Shown: positions 8,623 through 17,456 of the stretch, in pieces
Layout of the letters: each line of letters begins with the position of its first letter
Position numbering within the stretch: position 1 is the first letter of the stretch
NCBI GenBank assembly: GCA_052117605.1
Contig: JBQKIT010000013.1
Reading direction: 5' to 3' (one strand)
Origin: CAG-791 sp000431495
GTDB lineage: Bacteria; Bacillota; Clostridia; Lachnospirales; Lachnospiraceae
Length of the DNA: 64,000 nucleotides
Translations under genes and position numbers: made by a program
The notes under the pieces: model-generated
Databases searched by the model: none
What the model was told of the DNA's origin: nothing
What the model saw: the letters and a program-made list of their open reading frames with translations, nothing else

Positions 8623-9426
8623 CTATTTGTTGAGCTTCCTGTGCAGAGTTTCCAGAAAGCTCCTTCTCTCCAGCTGAATCAGCCGTGTTGTCTTTTCGGA
8701 CTGCTGAATCACAAACCGGTCCCCCTGATGAAGCTCCACTCTTTCGTTCCCGTCAAAATAGGCTTCCGCCTCCAGGCTGCCGCCGCTTCGCCCTGTCACG
8801 GGAACAATTTCGATCGTGTCCTTTGCAGAGAGAACAATGGATCGGATGTTAATCTGATGCGGACAGATCGGCGTCAGAACAATCATTTCGGCAGCCGGCT
8901 CCACGATAGGCCCCCCGGCGGAAAGGTTGTAGGCAGTAGAGCCCGTCGGCGTACAGACGATCATGCCATCTGCGTGATAGGTGTTGAGAAACTTTCCGTT
9001 GACGTAGACATCATAATTCATAATCCGGAGCATCCCGGAGCGCGCAATGACAATGTCATTCAGCGCATCACAGTGAAAGTCCCTGCCCTTGAGATGTCCC
9101 GCAATCATCATGCGCTTTTCCACGGCATAGCAGCCGTCCATCAGCTGCAGAACCGCTTCCTTCCAGTTGCTCTTTTCCGTTTCCGCAAGATATCCGAGCG
9201 TTCCGAGATTGATTCCGAGAATCGGGAGATTGCGGTCTCGGTTGTCGGCTGCGGCGCGAAGCACCGTGCCGTCCCCGCCAAGGACCAGCAGACAGTCCGG
9301 CTCAAAGCCTTCGGTTCGTTCGGTCACCCATTCCGCGCCATGTCCGGAAAGAAAGCTCCCCACCTCTTTTTCAAAGGAACGGTCCGGATCCTTTGTCGTA
9401 TTCGTTATGATCTCAAACTTCCGCAT
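8623..9426 (-). CDS. nadK: NAD kinase (ATP/polyphosphate-NAD 2'-phosphotransferase)
   Basis: Makes NADP from NAD. The GGDGTVLRA motif with the catalytic Asp (about residue 60), NLGTLGYLAE and the hallmark TPTGSTAYNLSAGGPI are all present. The start is set at ATG 9426 (MRKFEIITNTTKD), giving 267 residues. A longer open frame exists upstream, but the chosen ATG has GAGGAG seven bases before it and overlaps the end of tlyA by 14 bases, a usual coupling. It is followed by argR. Confidence 0.93.
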   Translation of the reverse strand: MRKFEIITNTTKDPDRSFEKEVGSFLSGHGAEWVTERTEGFEPDCLLVLGGDGTVLRAAADNRDRNLPILGINLGTLGYLAETEKSNWKEAVLQLMDGCYAVEKRMMIAGHLKGRDFHCDALNDIVIARSGMLRIMNYDVYVNGKFLNTYHADGMIVCTPTGSTAYNLSAGGPIVEPAAEMIVLTPICPHQINIRSIVLSAKDTIEIVPVTGRSGGSLEAEAYFDGNERVELHQGDRFVIQQSEKTTRLIQLERRSFLETLHRKLNK

Positions 9427-10246
9427 TCTGCTCCTCATTCTGCGCAAAAGCAGCATGTGACCGCACAACAAGCGCCGCAATCTGCTTCGAAAGGTCTCCG
9501 TCAGCCGGAGTGCCCTTTTCCAGATACATCAGGTATTCGATATTTCCCTCCGGGCCCCGGATCGGGGAAAAATCAAGTCCCAGAAGCCGGAAGCCGCTCT
9601 CCCCGGCATAGCCGATGGCAGCCTCGATCACTTCACGGTGAACCGCAGGATCCCGCACGACGCCCTTTTTCCCGACCTTCTCCCGGCCTGCCTCAAACTG
9701 AGGCTTGATCAGGCATACCATCTGTGCCTTCTCCGGAAGAATTTCGGAGGCGGCAGGAAGAATTTTTGACAGGGAGATAAACGAAACGTCACAGGAAGCA
9801 AAATCCGGCGTTCCCGGAAGCTCCTCCGGCTTCAGATAACGGAAATTCGTCTTCTCCATACAGGTCACACGCGGATCACTGCGAAGCTTCCAGTCCAGCT
9901 GCCCGTAGCCCACATCAATAGAATAGACCGCTGCGGCTCCGTTCTGAAGCATACAATCGGTAAATCCGCCTGTCGATGCTCCGATGTCCATGCAGATCTT
10001 CCCTTTGAGGTCAATCGGGAAGACTGCAAGCGCCTTTTCCAGCTTCAGTCCGCCGCGGCTTACGTAGCGGAGGGTCTCTCCGCGAACTTCAATGTGAATC
10101 TCCTCCGGATTGAACATGGTCCCCGGCTTATCCTCTTTCTCACCGTTGACATAAACAATGCCGGACATCAGCATTATTTTTGCTTTCTCACGGGAGGGTG
10201 CATAGCCGCCCTCCGTCAATATGACATCCAGTCTTTTCTTTGCCAT
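9413..10246 (-). CDS. tlyA: TlyA-family rRNA (cytidine-2'-O)-methyltransferase
   Basis: 277 residues. The N-terminal S4 RNA-binding domain (about 1-60: KKRLDVILTEGGYAPSREKAK) is joined to an FtsJ-like methyltransferase with the SAM motif MDIGASTGGFTDC (about 88-100) and the K-D-K-E type catalytic residues. TlyA methylates 16S and 23S rRNA cytidines in other bacteria. The old 'hemolysin' label is not supported by these domains. Its ATG directly abuts the dxs stop codon, so the two are translationally coupled. Confidence 0.92.
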   Translation of the reverse strand: MAKKRLDVILTEGGYAPSREKAKIMLMSGIVYVNGEKEDKPGTMFNPEEIHIEVRGETLRYVSRGGLKLEKALAVFPIDLKGKICMDIGASTGGFTDCMLQNGAAAVYSIDVGYGQLDWKLRSDPRVTCMEKTNFRYLKPEELPGTPDFASCDVSFISLSKILPAASEILPEKAQMVCLIKPQFEAGREKVGKKGVVRDPAVHREVIEAAIGYAGESGFRLLGLDFSPIRGPEGNIEYLMYLEKGTPADGDLSKQIAALVVRSHAAFAQNEEQNAEV

Positions 10247-12133
10247 TTACTGCTCCAAATCCTCCGAAACGGCTGCCGCAATCTTCTCTGCGATGCTCTC
10301 CGGATCCAGTCCCAGCATCTTCTTCAGCACCGGAACTGCGCCGTGCTCAACATATGCATCCGGCACACTGATGCACAGGACCTCCTGTCCCGGATGGTGC
10401 TCACTCACCCAGGACTCCACATGCTCTCCAAAGCCTCCGCTCCGGACATTTTCTTCCATCGTTACCAGAAGGCGATGCTCCGAAAGCTCGCGGTCCAGCA
10501 TCTCCGCATCAAAGGGCTGTGCAAAACGGGCATTGACAACCGTAGCATCGATACCCTTCTCCTGAAGAAGGATTTCCCGGACAAGAACCGCGGTCTCCAC
10601 CATGCTGCCAACCGCGAACAGAAGAACGCCGTTCTTCTTTCCTCCCGTTCCATGACAGATCATTTCCGATTTGCCGTAAACAATCGGCTCGCGAATCTCT
10701 TCCAGTCCGTCATACACCTCGCCTCTGGGATAGCGGATCGCAATGGGATGTCCGTATTTCAGAGCAAACTTGATGAGGTCCGACAGCTCCCACTTGTTCT
10801 TCGGTGCAGCCACCGTCATATTCGGAATCGAAGACAGATAGGACAGATCCTGAACGCCCTGATGCGTCTCTCCGTCCGCGCCGACGAGTCCCGCGCGGTC
10901 CACGCAGAAGACCACCGGCAGATCCTGCATACAGACATCGTGATAGATTTCATCGTACGCGCGCTGCAGGAACGTGGAATAAACAGCCACCACCGGCTTC
11001 ATTCCGCCCGCAGCAAGGCCTGCCGCAAAGGTTACGGCATGCTCCTCCGCAATTCCGACATCAAAGAACCGGTGCGGATAAATGTTATGGAAGCGCTTCA
11101 GCCCCGTTCCGTCCGCCATTGCTGCCGTAATCGCCACCACCTTTTCATCTCTTTGTCCCATCTTGATCATGACGGTAGAGAAAATATCGGTATAGCTGAC
11201 CTTGGTCGCTTTCTTCAGAAGTCCGGATTCAATTTCAAACGGTGCAGTTCCGTGGAACCTTGCAGGATGATGCTCCGCAGGAAGATATCCCTCTCCCTTG
11301 TTGGTAATGACATGCACCACGACCGCCTTGCGGATGTGCTTCGCCTGTTCGATGGCTGCCCGCACGGCGTTTGTGTCCATCCCGTCAATGGGTCCCAGAT
11401 ACGTGATGCCCAGATTCTCGAACAGCATACCGGGAAGGAAGACGGATTTGATCTTATTCTTGGTTCTGCGGATCTTCTCCACAACCTCCGGATTCTTGTC
11501 GCGCAGGGAATAGTACACCTTATCGCGAAGATCCAGATACGAATTCGAGGTGCGGATTCTCTCCAGATACTTGGACATTCCTCCCACGTTCTCGGAAATC
11601 GAACGGTTGTTGTCGTTCAGAACGATGATAAAATTCGTATCCAGCCGGGCCGCATTGTTCAGGCCTTCATAGGCAAGACCTCCTGTCAGCGCACCGTCTC
11701 CGATCACGGATACCACCGTATAATGCTCTCCTCGAAGATCTCTTGCCTTGACATAGCCAAGCCCCGCCGAGATGGAAGTGGACGCATGACCTGCGTCAAA
11801 AGCATCGCAGTCACTCTCTCTTCGTCTGGGAAAGCCAGCCATGCCTCCGAACTGGCGCAGCGTATCAAAGCCCGCCTTGCGTCCTGTCAGAATTTTATGC
11901 GTGTAGGACTGATGTCCCACGTCCCAGATAATCTTATCTTCCGGAAGATCCAGGGCCAGATGAATCCCCATCGTCAGTTCTACGGTTCCAAGGTTACTCG
12001 CAAGATGTCCTCCCGTCACACTGACCTTTTCGATCAGAAACTTCCGGATTTCTTCCGCAAGCTCAGGATATGCCTTCTGCGGAATCTGTTTGATATCTCC
12101 CGTATGATTGATTTGATCCAGATAATTGCTCAC
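10247..12133 (-). CDS. dxs: 1-deoxy-D-xylulose-5-phosphate synthase
   Basis: First enzyme of the MEP isoprenoid pathway, joining pyruvate and glyceraldehyde-3-phosphate with thiamine diphosphate. At 628 residues it has normal length. Recognisable pieces are VGHQSYTHKILTGR (about 73-86), the TPP/Mg motif GDGALTGGLAYEGLNNA (about 144-160), the pyrimidine-domain Glu in VGIAEEHAVTFAAGLA, and a C-terminal transketolase-like domain. It follows ispA by 11 bases, so precursor supply and prenyl chain making are co-transcribed. Confidence 0.96.
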   Translation of the reverse strand: MSNYLDQINHTGDIKQIPQKAYPELAEEIRKFLIEKVSVTGGHLASNLGTVELTMGIHLALDLPEDKIIWDVGHQSYTHKILTGRKAGFDTLRQFGGMAGFPRRRESDCDAFDAGHASTSISAGLGYVKARDLRGEHYTVVSVIGDGALTGGLAYEGLNNAARLDTNFIIVLNDNNRSISENVGGMSKYLERIRTSNSYLDLRDKVYYSLRDKNPEVVEKIRRTKNKIKSVFLPGMLFENLGITYLGPIDGMDTNAVRAAIEQAKHIRKAVVVHVITNKGEGYLPAEHHPARFHGTAPFEIESGLLKKATKVSYTDIFSTVMIKMGQRDEKVVAITAAMADGTGLKRFHNIYPHRFFDVGIAEEHAVTFAAGLAAGGMKPVVAVYSTFLQRAYDEIYHDVCMQDLPVVFCVDRAGLVGADGETHQGVQDLSYLSSIPNMTVAAPKNKWELSDLIKFALKYGHPIAIRYPRGEVYDGLEEIREPIVYGKSEMICHGTGGKKNGVLLFAVGSMVETAVLVREILLQEKGIDATVVNARFAQPFDAEMLDRELSEHRLLVTMEENVRSGGFGEHVESWVSEHHPGQEVLCISVPDAYVEHGAVPVLKKMLGLDPESIAEKIAAAVSEDLEQ

Positions 12134-12144
12134 GATATCCCCTT

Positions 12145-13056
12145 TTACTTCGTTCTCGTCATCAGGTGTTCCACAAGGTTCTTCAGAAATTCGTTCTCTT
12201 CGGAAAGGCCGTCCATGGCAGAAAGCGCATGTCCGGTCAGCTCCCGAACCTTTTCTGCGGCTGTCTCCAGTCCGTTCATGGAAACATACGTGGCCTTTCC
12301 CTCCAGGGCATCTTTCCCGATGCTCTTTCCAAGCTCCTTCTGATCCCCTGTGACATCCAGAATGTCATCCTGAATCTGGAAGGCAAGCCCGATGTCTTCC
12401 GCAATGCTGCCCAGTGCCTCGATATCCTCCTTCGGCGCTCCTGCAAGAACCGCTCCGATCTGGAAGCCGGATTCGATCATACAGGCAGTTTTCTTCTTAT
12501 GAATGTAATTCAGAAGCTTTGGTGTAAGCGATGCGCTGTCGAGGTCTGTCATGATATCCGCGCACTGACCGCCTACCATTCCGTAAATTCCCGCATTACG
12601 CGCAAGAATGCGAAGTGCCTCCATCACGCGATCCTTTTCTTCTTCGCTGGCTGCGGCGTCATAGGCAGAAAGTGCCGTTTCATAAGCATAATTCAGGAGC
12701 CCATCTCCGGCGATGACTGCCATGCCCTCTCCGTATTCTGCCCAGGTCGTCTTCCGCCCTCTGCGGTACTCATCATTGTCCATCGCCGGCAGATCATCGT
12801 GCACCAGCGAATAGGTGTGAATCATTTCCAGCGCCGCCATAAACGGTTCCGTAAGCTCGCATCTTGCACCATACATGGCTGCGGTCTCTGCAAGGAAGAG
12901 GGGACGCAGGCGCTTTCCGCCTGCCAGCACGGAGTAATTCATCGCCTCCATGACTCTGCGCGCATAGCCTTCCTCTGCGGGAAGATAGCGGCGGATCACC
13001 TCTTCGGTATTCTGTACCCTTTTCTCCAGCTCTACCTGAAATTCCTGTTCTGTCAT
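12145..13056 (-). CDS. ispA: Short-chain (E)-prenyl diphosphate synthase (farnesyl/geranyl-geranyl type)
   Basis: 303 residues. The first Asp-rich motif is DDLPAMDND (about 93-101) and the second DDILDVTGD (about 232-240), with the extra two residues between the Asp pairs typical of the bacterial FPP synthase group. It extends dimethylallyl diphosphate with isopentenyl diphosphate for undecaprenyl and quinone chains. It follows xseB, as is common in Firmicutes, but here a hairpin stands between the two. Confidence 0.94.
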   Translation of the reverse strand: MTEQEFQVELEKRVQNTEEVIRRYLPAEEGYARRVMEAMNYSVLAGGKRLRPLFLAETAAMYGARCELTEPFMAALEMIHTYSLVHDDLPAMDNDEYRRGRKTTWAEYGEGMAVIAGDGLLNYAYETALSAYDAAASEEEKDRVMEALRILARNAGIYGMVGGQCADIMTDLDSASLTPKLLNYIHKKKTACMIESGFQIGAVLAGAPKEDIEALGSIAEDIGLAFQIQDDILDVTGDQKELGKSIGKDALEGKATYVSMNGLETAAEKVRELTGHALSAMDGLSEENEFLKNLVEHLMTRTK

Positions 13057-13094
13057 TCCAGCCCTCCTGATACTTCTCCATTCTCTGTATCTGT

Positions 13095-13121
13095 AAAATC
13101 AGGAACCCGCTGCAGGTTCCT
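13095..13121 (-). terminator. Small intra-operon hairpin between xseB and ispA
   Basis: On the minus strand AGGAACC and GGTTCCT form a 7-bp perfect stem with a 7-base loop, followed by GATTTTAC. It is a weak terminator or attenuator at most, 39 bases before the ispA start. Confidence 0.4.
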
Positions 13122-13128
13122 CTGACAT

Positions 13129-13365
13129 CTATTCGAAGCTCTCTGTGGTTCCATCGGCATTCAGCTTCTGCACCTTCTTCTCCACAAGGTCAATCTTCTC
13201 ACTGCAGTATCGGAGAAGACCGATTCCCTTTTCGTAATTCTCAAAGGTTTTCTCAAGCGGTGCATCCTCCTGCTCCATCTCGCCAAGAAGCTCCCGGATC
13301 CGGCCGAAGGCATCTTCGATGGAAAGCTCTTCTCCGTTTTCATTCACATACTGATTCTGTTCCAA
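13129..13365 (-). CDS. xseB: Exodeoxyribonuclease VII small subunit
   Basis: 78 residues, mostly a helical hairpin. The family pattern is present: SIEDAFGRIRELLGEMEQEDAPLEKTFENYEKGIGLLRYCSEKI. Several copies of XseB coat each XseA coiled coil in the nuclease that degrades single-stranded DNA. It starts 24 bases after the xseA stop. Confidence 0.93.
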   Translation of the reverse strand: MEQNQYVNENGEELSIEDAFGRIRELLGEMEQEDAPLEKTFENYEKGIGLLRYCSEKIDLVEKKVQKLNADGTTESFE

Positions 13366-13389
13366 CGCTGCAATCCTCCTGTCCTTTTC

Positions 13390-14736
13390 TCAGTCCTCGT
13401 TCCGGCGCTCTTTTTCCCGGATCTCGTTCTTCTGCGATTTTTTCCCGAAGGAACCTGCCGGAAAATCCGCAGGAAAAATCTCCCTGATCTCTGCTCTGGC
13501 GGCTCCGTCCCGGACTCGCAGCGTGATCTCCTCACCTTTTCGGAGCTGCCGGACCGAGGTGACATTTCTCCCGTCACTTCCTGTCACAAAGCCGTATCCG
13601 CCGGCAAGCCTTGCAAGAGGCGAATTCTTCTCCATCTCCCCCGCAAGAAGCTGCAGCTCATGCTGTCTTTCCCGAAGCATGGTTTCCATGGAATATGTGA
13701 GCTTGTCCCCGATGGCAAGCCTGCTTCTGTCTGCTTCCAGCCTCTCCTTCATTTTCTGGTTCAATCTGCCAAGAAGCTGATCCGCCGCCATCTTCTGCGT
13801 CTGAAGCCGCATGGCCGGAGAGCGCAGCTCCAGATCTCTTCTGCAGCCCGCCACCTTCTCCCGGTATCTGGCAAGTGCTCCCACCATACTCTGCAGCAGT
13901 CCTGCCCGTAAGGATCCAAGATCCGCCACAAACCGGTTGTAGTCAAAGACCGCAAGCTCTGCCGCTGCAGACGGAGTCGGAGCCCGAAGGTCCGCCACAT
14001 AATCCGTGATTACCGTATCCACTTCGTGACCGACCGCAGAAATCACCGGCGTCTGACACTCGAATACAGCTTCCGCCACGATCTCCTCATTAAACGCCCA
14101 CAGGTCCTCCAGAGAACCTCCGCCTCTTCCAACAATCATGACATCCACTCCGGCGCGGTCCATCGCACGAATTCCGGACACAATGCTCTGCGGAGCCCCC
14201 TCTCCCTGCACCAGCACGGGATACAGGAGAATCTCCACGTAAGGATTGCGTCTGTGTGCAATCTGAATGATGTCACGTACCGCAGCTCCCGTCGGAGCGG
14301 TAACCACACCGAGCCTTCGGATATACCGGGGTATCTTCTGCTTATACTCCTCGGAGAACATCCCCATCTCTTCCAGCTTCTTTTTCAGAAGCTCAAAGCG
14401 TTCGTTCAGAAGTCCCACGCCGTCGCGGATGATCTGTTCCGCATAAAGCTGATATTTCCCCTGCTTCTCGTAGGCACGGATCTGTCCCGAAACAACAACT
14501 CCGTCCCCCTCCTTCATGGGAAAAGAAAGGCCTCCAAGACGCTTTCCTGCATACATCATGCAGGAAAGCGTACCGGAGGCATCCTTCAATGTGAAATAAA
14601 TATGGCCGGAGGAATGATAAGTACAGTTGCTCACCTCTCCTCTTACTGTGATGGAGCGCAGCAGATAGTCTTCGGAGAACATACGCGCAATATATGCATT
14701 CACCTGCCCGACCGAATAGACATTTCCGGCTGCCAT
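13390..14736 (-). CDS. xseA: Exodeoxyribonuclease VII large subunit
   Basis: 448 residues. An N-terminal OB fold (about 1-100, YSVGQVNAYIARMF and GEVSNCTYHSSGHIYFTLKD) precedes the catalytic core, which contains RRLGVVTAPTGAAVRDI, the GRGGGSLEDLWAFN motif and AVGHEVDTVITDYVADLRAPTPSAAAE. A long coiled coil (about 275-385) binds XseB, and a short C-terminal segment (YGFVTGSDGRNVTS) closes the protein. Length and motifs are normal. Confidence 0.95.
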   Translation of the reverse strand: MAAGNVYSVGQVNAYIARMFSEDYLLRSITVRGEVSNCTYHSSGHIYFTLKDASGTLSCMMYAGKRLGGLSFPMKEGDGVVVSGQIRAYEKQGKYQLYAEQIIRDGVGLLNERFELLKKKLEEMGMFSEEYKQKIPRYIRRLGVVTAPTGAAVRDIIQIAHRRNPYVEILLYPVLVQGEGAPQSIVSGIRAMDRAGVDVMIVGRGGGSLEDLWAFNEEIVAEAVFECQTPVISAVGHEVDTVITDYVADLRAPTPSAAAELAVFDYNRFVADLGSLRAGLLQSMVGALARYREKVAGCRRDLELRSPAMRLQTQKMAADQLLGRLNQKMKERLEADRSRLAIGDKLTYSMETMLRERQHELQLLAGEMEKNSPLARLAGGYGFVTGSDGRNVTSVRQLRKGEEITLRVRDGAARAEIREIFPADFPAGSFGKKSQKNEIREKERRNED

Positions 14737-14769
14737 CTAAACTTCTCCTGCCGCAGTGACTCTGCGGGC

Positions 14770-15177
14770 TCAATCCTTTCTGGCAAACGCCGCAAGAACA
14801 CCGTTCACAAAAGAACCGGAATTCTCCGCGCCGAATTTCTTGGCAAGCTCCACGGCCTCCGAAATTGCGACGCCGTCCGGCACCTCATCATCCCAAAGGA
14901 TCTCGTAGACGCCAAGCCGCAGGATGGCAAGCTCCACCTTTCCTACACGCTCCAGAGTCCAGCCCCGCATTCTGGCGGAAAGCTGCTCGTCAATCTCCGG
15001 GCAGCGTTCCAGAATCCCGTTTACCTTCTCTGTAATATACTTCTTGTCCTTCTCCGTAAATTCCATGTCTCCGCTTTCGAAGTACATGGCCTCCTGAAGA
15101 GGCATTTCGGAGACCTCATTAAATTCTGCTCGGAACAAAATCTTGAAAATCTGTTCGCGCTGACTGCTTCTCTTCAT
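14770..15177 (-). CDS. nusB: Transcription antitermination factor NusB
   Basis: 135 residues, all helical. The family features are the N-terminal SQREQIFKILFRAEF, a central LxRVGKVELAILRLGVYEIL region and the C-terminal NGVLAAFARK (usual pattern: FVNGVLDxL). It partners with S10 in rRNA antitermination. It lies between asp23 and xseA, the standard Firmicutes order. Confidence 0.94.
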   Translation of the reverse strand: MKRSSQREQIFKILFRAEFNEVSEMPLQEAMYFESGDMEFTEKDKKYITEKVNGILERCPEIDEQLSARMRGWTLERVGKVELAILRLGVYEILWDDEVPDGVAISEAVELAKKFGAENSGSFVNGVLAAFARKD

Positions 15178-15198
15178 CGTAACCTTTCGTGCTGCGTC

Positions 15199-15582
15199 TT
15201 ACTGCTCATCTTCTGCTGCAATCCGGATGCCTGCGATCCGCACATTGACATCTTCCACGCGAAGCCCCGTCATGCTCTCTACGGCCTGCCGGACTCTGGT
15301 CTGAACCTTGCTGCAGGTCGCCGGAATGTTATATCCGTATTCCATGGTCAGAGACAGATCTGCCTTCACGTTGCCGTTCTCCATCTCAACCTTGACACCC
15401 ATGGCCGGACGCTTCATGCCAGCCTTCTTCAGGAATCCGTCTCCGGCATTTCCGGCAAGCCCGGCTACGCCCTCAACCTCCTTTGCCGCATAGGCAATGA
15501 TTGTGGACACGACATCATCAGCAATCCTGACCGTACCGATTTCTTCGACACCAGGTTTTTTCTGAACTTCATTTTCTGCCAT
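15199..15582 (-). CDS. Asp23/Gls24 family envelope stress protein (YqhY-like)
   Basis: 127 residues. The Asp23 pattern is clear: GTVRIADDVVSTIIAYAAKEVEGVAGLAG, then VKVEMENGNVKADLSLTMEYGYNIPATCSKVQTRVRQAVESMTGLRVEDVNVRIAGI. In Bacillus subtilis the homologue YqhY affects acetyl-CoA carboxylase activity. First gene of its operon, 111 bases after a good promoter, with AAGGAGG just before the ATG. The linked fatty-acid genes lie 40 kb away, so any functional link is inference. Confidence 0.9.
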   Translation of the reverse strand: MAENEVQKKPGVEEIGTVRIADDVVSTIIAYAAKEVEGVAGLAGNAGDGFLKKAGMKRPAMGVKVEMENGNVKADLSLTMEYGYNIPATCSKVQTRVRQAVESMTGLRVEDVNVRIAGIRIAAEDEQ

Positions 15583-15692
15583 CGTAATCCTCCTTCATGC
15601 TGTATCTGCAAGATCATATCTGTCCGGACCTCTCCCCGGACAGCAACAGGCATTCCCTGCACATCACAATCACGATGTGCTAAACACAAATC

Positions 15693-15721
15693 AGTATATC
15701 AGATTTCACCGATCTTGTGTA
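15693..15721 (-). promoter_or_regulatory. Promoter of the asp23-nusB-xseAB-ispA-dxs operon
   Basis: Minus strand: TACACA (15716-15721), 17-base spacer, TATACT (15693-15698). It starts inside the 3' end of the prfC region and drives the long leftward block. The 100-base leader contains a GCACATC/GATGTGC hairpin (about 15662-15683) and a CTGTCCGG/CCGGACAG hairpin (about 15622-15645), neither with a T-run. Confidence 0.7.
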
Positions 15722-15728
15722 TCTCCTG

Positions 15729-17321
15729 TTAATTTCTGGAGAATTCCTCCAGCTCCAGTCCCTTGTTGCGATCCAGAACCATCTGCGGGCTCCATGCATT
15801 CACAAACAGGAGAAGCGGCTGATCCTTCATATCCTTGACGAGCTTCATGTCCGTGGTTCCGACAATCTGCTTCACGTCCGTAGCGCACTTCGTGATCCAG
15901 CGAATGTTCTCATACGGCAGCATCTCCAGACGGATGTCCACGTTGTATTCATTCTTAAGCCGGAACTCCAGAACGTCAAACTGAAGAACACCGACAACGC
16001 CGGCGATGATCTCTTCCATACCGGTGTTGTACTCCTGGAACACCTGAATCGCACCCTCCTGCGCAATCTGCCGGATTCCCTTGACGAACTGATCACGCTT
16101 CATCGTGTCGACCTGCCGCACTCTTGCAAAATGCTCCGGTGCAAACGTCGGAATTCCCTCATACTTAAAGTGCTTGCCCGGCAGGCAGAGCGTATCTCCA
16201 ATGGAATAGATTCCCGGATCAAACACACCCATGATATCCCCGGCATAGGCTTCCTCCAGAACCTTTCTGGAGCTTGCAAGAAGCTGCTGCGGCTGCGAGA
16301 GCCGCTGCGTCCTTCCGCTCTGTACATGGAGAATCTCCATGCCCGCCTCGTACTTGCCGGAGCAGATGCGCATGAAGGCCACACGGTCACGGTGTGCCTT
16401 ATTCATATTCGCCTGAATCTTGAACACAAACGCGGAAAAACCGTTTTCCACAGGATCCACCGGCTCGCCGTCACTCACTCTTGCCACCGGCGGAAGTGCC
16501 ATCTGCAGGAATGCCTGAAGGAAAATCTCCACACCGAAGTTCTGCAGTGCAGATCCGAAGAAGACCGGTGTCAGCTCTCCCGCACGGATCCTGTCCAGAT
16601 CAAATTCAGCCGCCGCACCGTCCAGAAGGTCAATCTCCCCGGTCAGCTTCTCATAGGCGTCCTCACCGATCTCCCGGATGACCGTGTCCTTGTCATCCAG
16701 GGAAACCTTCACCTCACGGCCCTCTTTGGTTCCCTTCTGCGTGTCAAAATACTGCACCACCTCATTGGTTTTCCGGTCATAAATTCCCTGAAACTCCTTA
16801 CCGGATCCAATCGGCCAGTTCACCGGGCAGGTCTCCACGCCAAGGTTCTTCTCGATATCATCCAGAAGATCAAAGGTATCCTTCGCATCCCGGTCCATCT
16901 TATTGATAAAGGTAAAAATCGGCACGTGACGCATAGCGCAGACCTTAAAGAGCTTCTTCGTCTGTGCCTCAACACCCTTGGAGCCGTCGATTACCATGAC
17001 GGCGGAATCCGCTGCCATCAGCGTCCGATAGGTATCCTCCGAGAAATCCTGATGTCCCGGCGTATCCAGAATGTTGATGCAGCAGCCATCATATTCAAAC
17101 TGAAGAACGGAAGAGGTGACCGAAATTCCTCTCTTCTTCTCAATTTCCATCCAGTCGGAAACCGCTGTCTTAGCCGTTGCCTTTCCCTTGACCGAGCCCG
17201 CCTGGTTGATGGCTCCGCCGTAGAGAAGGAATTTCTCCGTCAGCGTTGTTTTACCGGCGTCCGGGTGGGAAATGATGGCGAAGGTCCTGCGGCGTCCGAT
17301 TTCTTCTGCAATTGTTCTCAT
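15729..17321 (-). CDS. prfC: Peptide chain release factor 3
   Basis: GTPase that recycles RF1/RF2 from the ribosome; 530 residues. G1 is HPDAGKTTLTEK (about 20-31), G3 DTPGHQDFSEDTYR and G4 NKMDRD; domain II and the RF3 C-terminal region (EYNVDIRLEMLPYENIRWI) follow. It starts 20 bases after a terminator-like hairpin that follows pnp. No promoter was found in the remaining space, so expression probably depends on read-through from rpsO-pnp. Its stop lies a few bases from the -35 of the asp23 promoter. Confidence 0.96.
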   Translation of the reverse strand: MRTIAEEIGRRRTFAIISHPDAGKTTLTEKFLLYGGAINQAGSVKGKATAKTAVSDWMEIEKKRGISVTSSVLQFEYDGCCINILDTPGHQDFSEDTYRTLMAADSAVMVIDGSKGVEAQTKKLFKVCAMRHVPIFTFINKMDRDAKDTFDLLDDIEKNLGVETCPVNWPIGSGKEFQGIYDRKTNEVVQYFDTQKGTKEGREVKVSLDDKDTVIREIGEDAYEKLTGEIDLLDGAAAEFDLDRIRAGELTPVFFGSALQNFGVEIFLQAFLQMALPPVARVSDGEPVDPVENGFSAFVFKIQANMNKAHRDRVAFMRICSGKYEAGMEILHVQSGRTQRLSQPQQLLASSRKVLEEAYAGDIMGVFDPGIYSIGDTLCLPGKHFKYEGIPTFAPEHFARVRQVDTMKRDQFVKGIRQIAQEGAIQVFQEYNTGMEEIIAGVVGVLQFDVLEFRLKNEYNVDIRLEMLPYENIRWITKCATDVKQIVGTTDMKLVKDMKDQPLLLFVNAWSPQMVLDRNKGLELEEFSRN

Positions 17322-17340
17322 TTCTCAAAGCCTTTCTGAC

Positions 17341-17378
17341 AAAAATTCCTGCACCCTCCGTTCATCGAAAAGTGCAGG
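17341..17378 (-). terminator. Terminator-like hairpin between pnp and prfC
   Basis: On the minus strand CCTGCAC and GTGCAGG pair around a 17-base loop and are followed by AATTTTTG. It stands 20 bases before the prfC start, so it may limit rather than end transcription into prfC. Confidence 0.6.
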
Positions 17379-17385
17379 ACAAAAG

Positions 17386-17442
17386 ACCGGCTCTCCCGCC
17401 GGAAGCTGCGCACGGCGCGCAGTCCCCCGGCAGAAGACCGGT
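17386..17442 (-). other. Long three-helix hairpin after pnp
   Basis: Three nested helices can form: ACCGG (17386-17390) with CCGGT (17438-17442), GCCGG (17398-17402) with CCGGC (17427-17431), and CTGCGC (17406-17411) with GCGCAG (17417-17422). It starts just after the pnp stop and precedes the terminator-like hairpin. It could protect the pnp mRNA end or be an RNase processing site. Confidence 0.5.
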
Positions 17443-17456
17443 TCTATTCAAATTCG

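Noticed and set aside
9413..10246. Hemolysin function for the tlyA gene
   Set aside because: Domains are S4 and FtsJ methyltransferase; the hemolysin name is historical.
10094..12343. A 749-codon plus-strand open frame opposite dxs and ispA
   Set aside because: It is a shadow of the minus-strand genes: no ribosome site, no recognisable domain, His/Arg/Leu-heavy composition typical of antisense frames in GC-rich DNA.
13057..15728. OLE RNA near the xse-ispA-dxs genes
   Set aside because: OLE RNA often lies in this neighbourhood in extremophile and anaerobic Firmicutes, but gaps here are too short (under 150 bases) to hold a 600-nt RNA.
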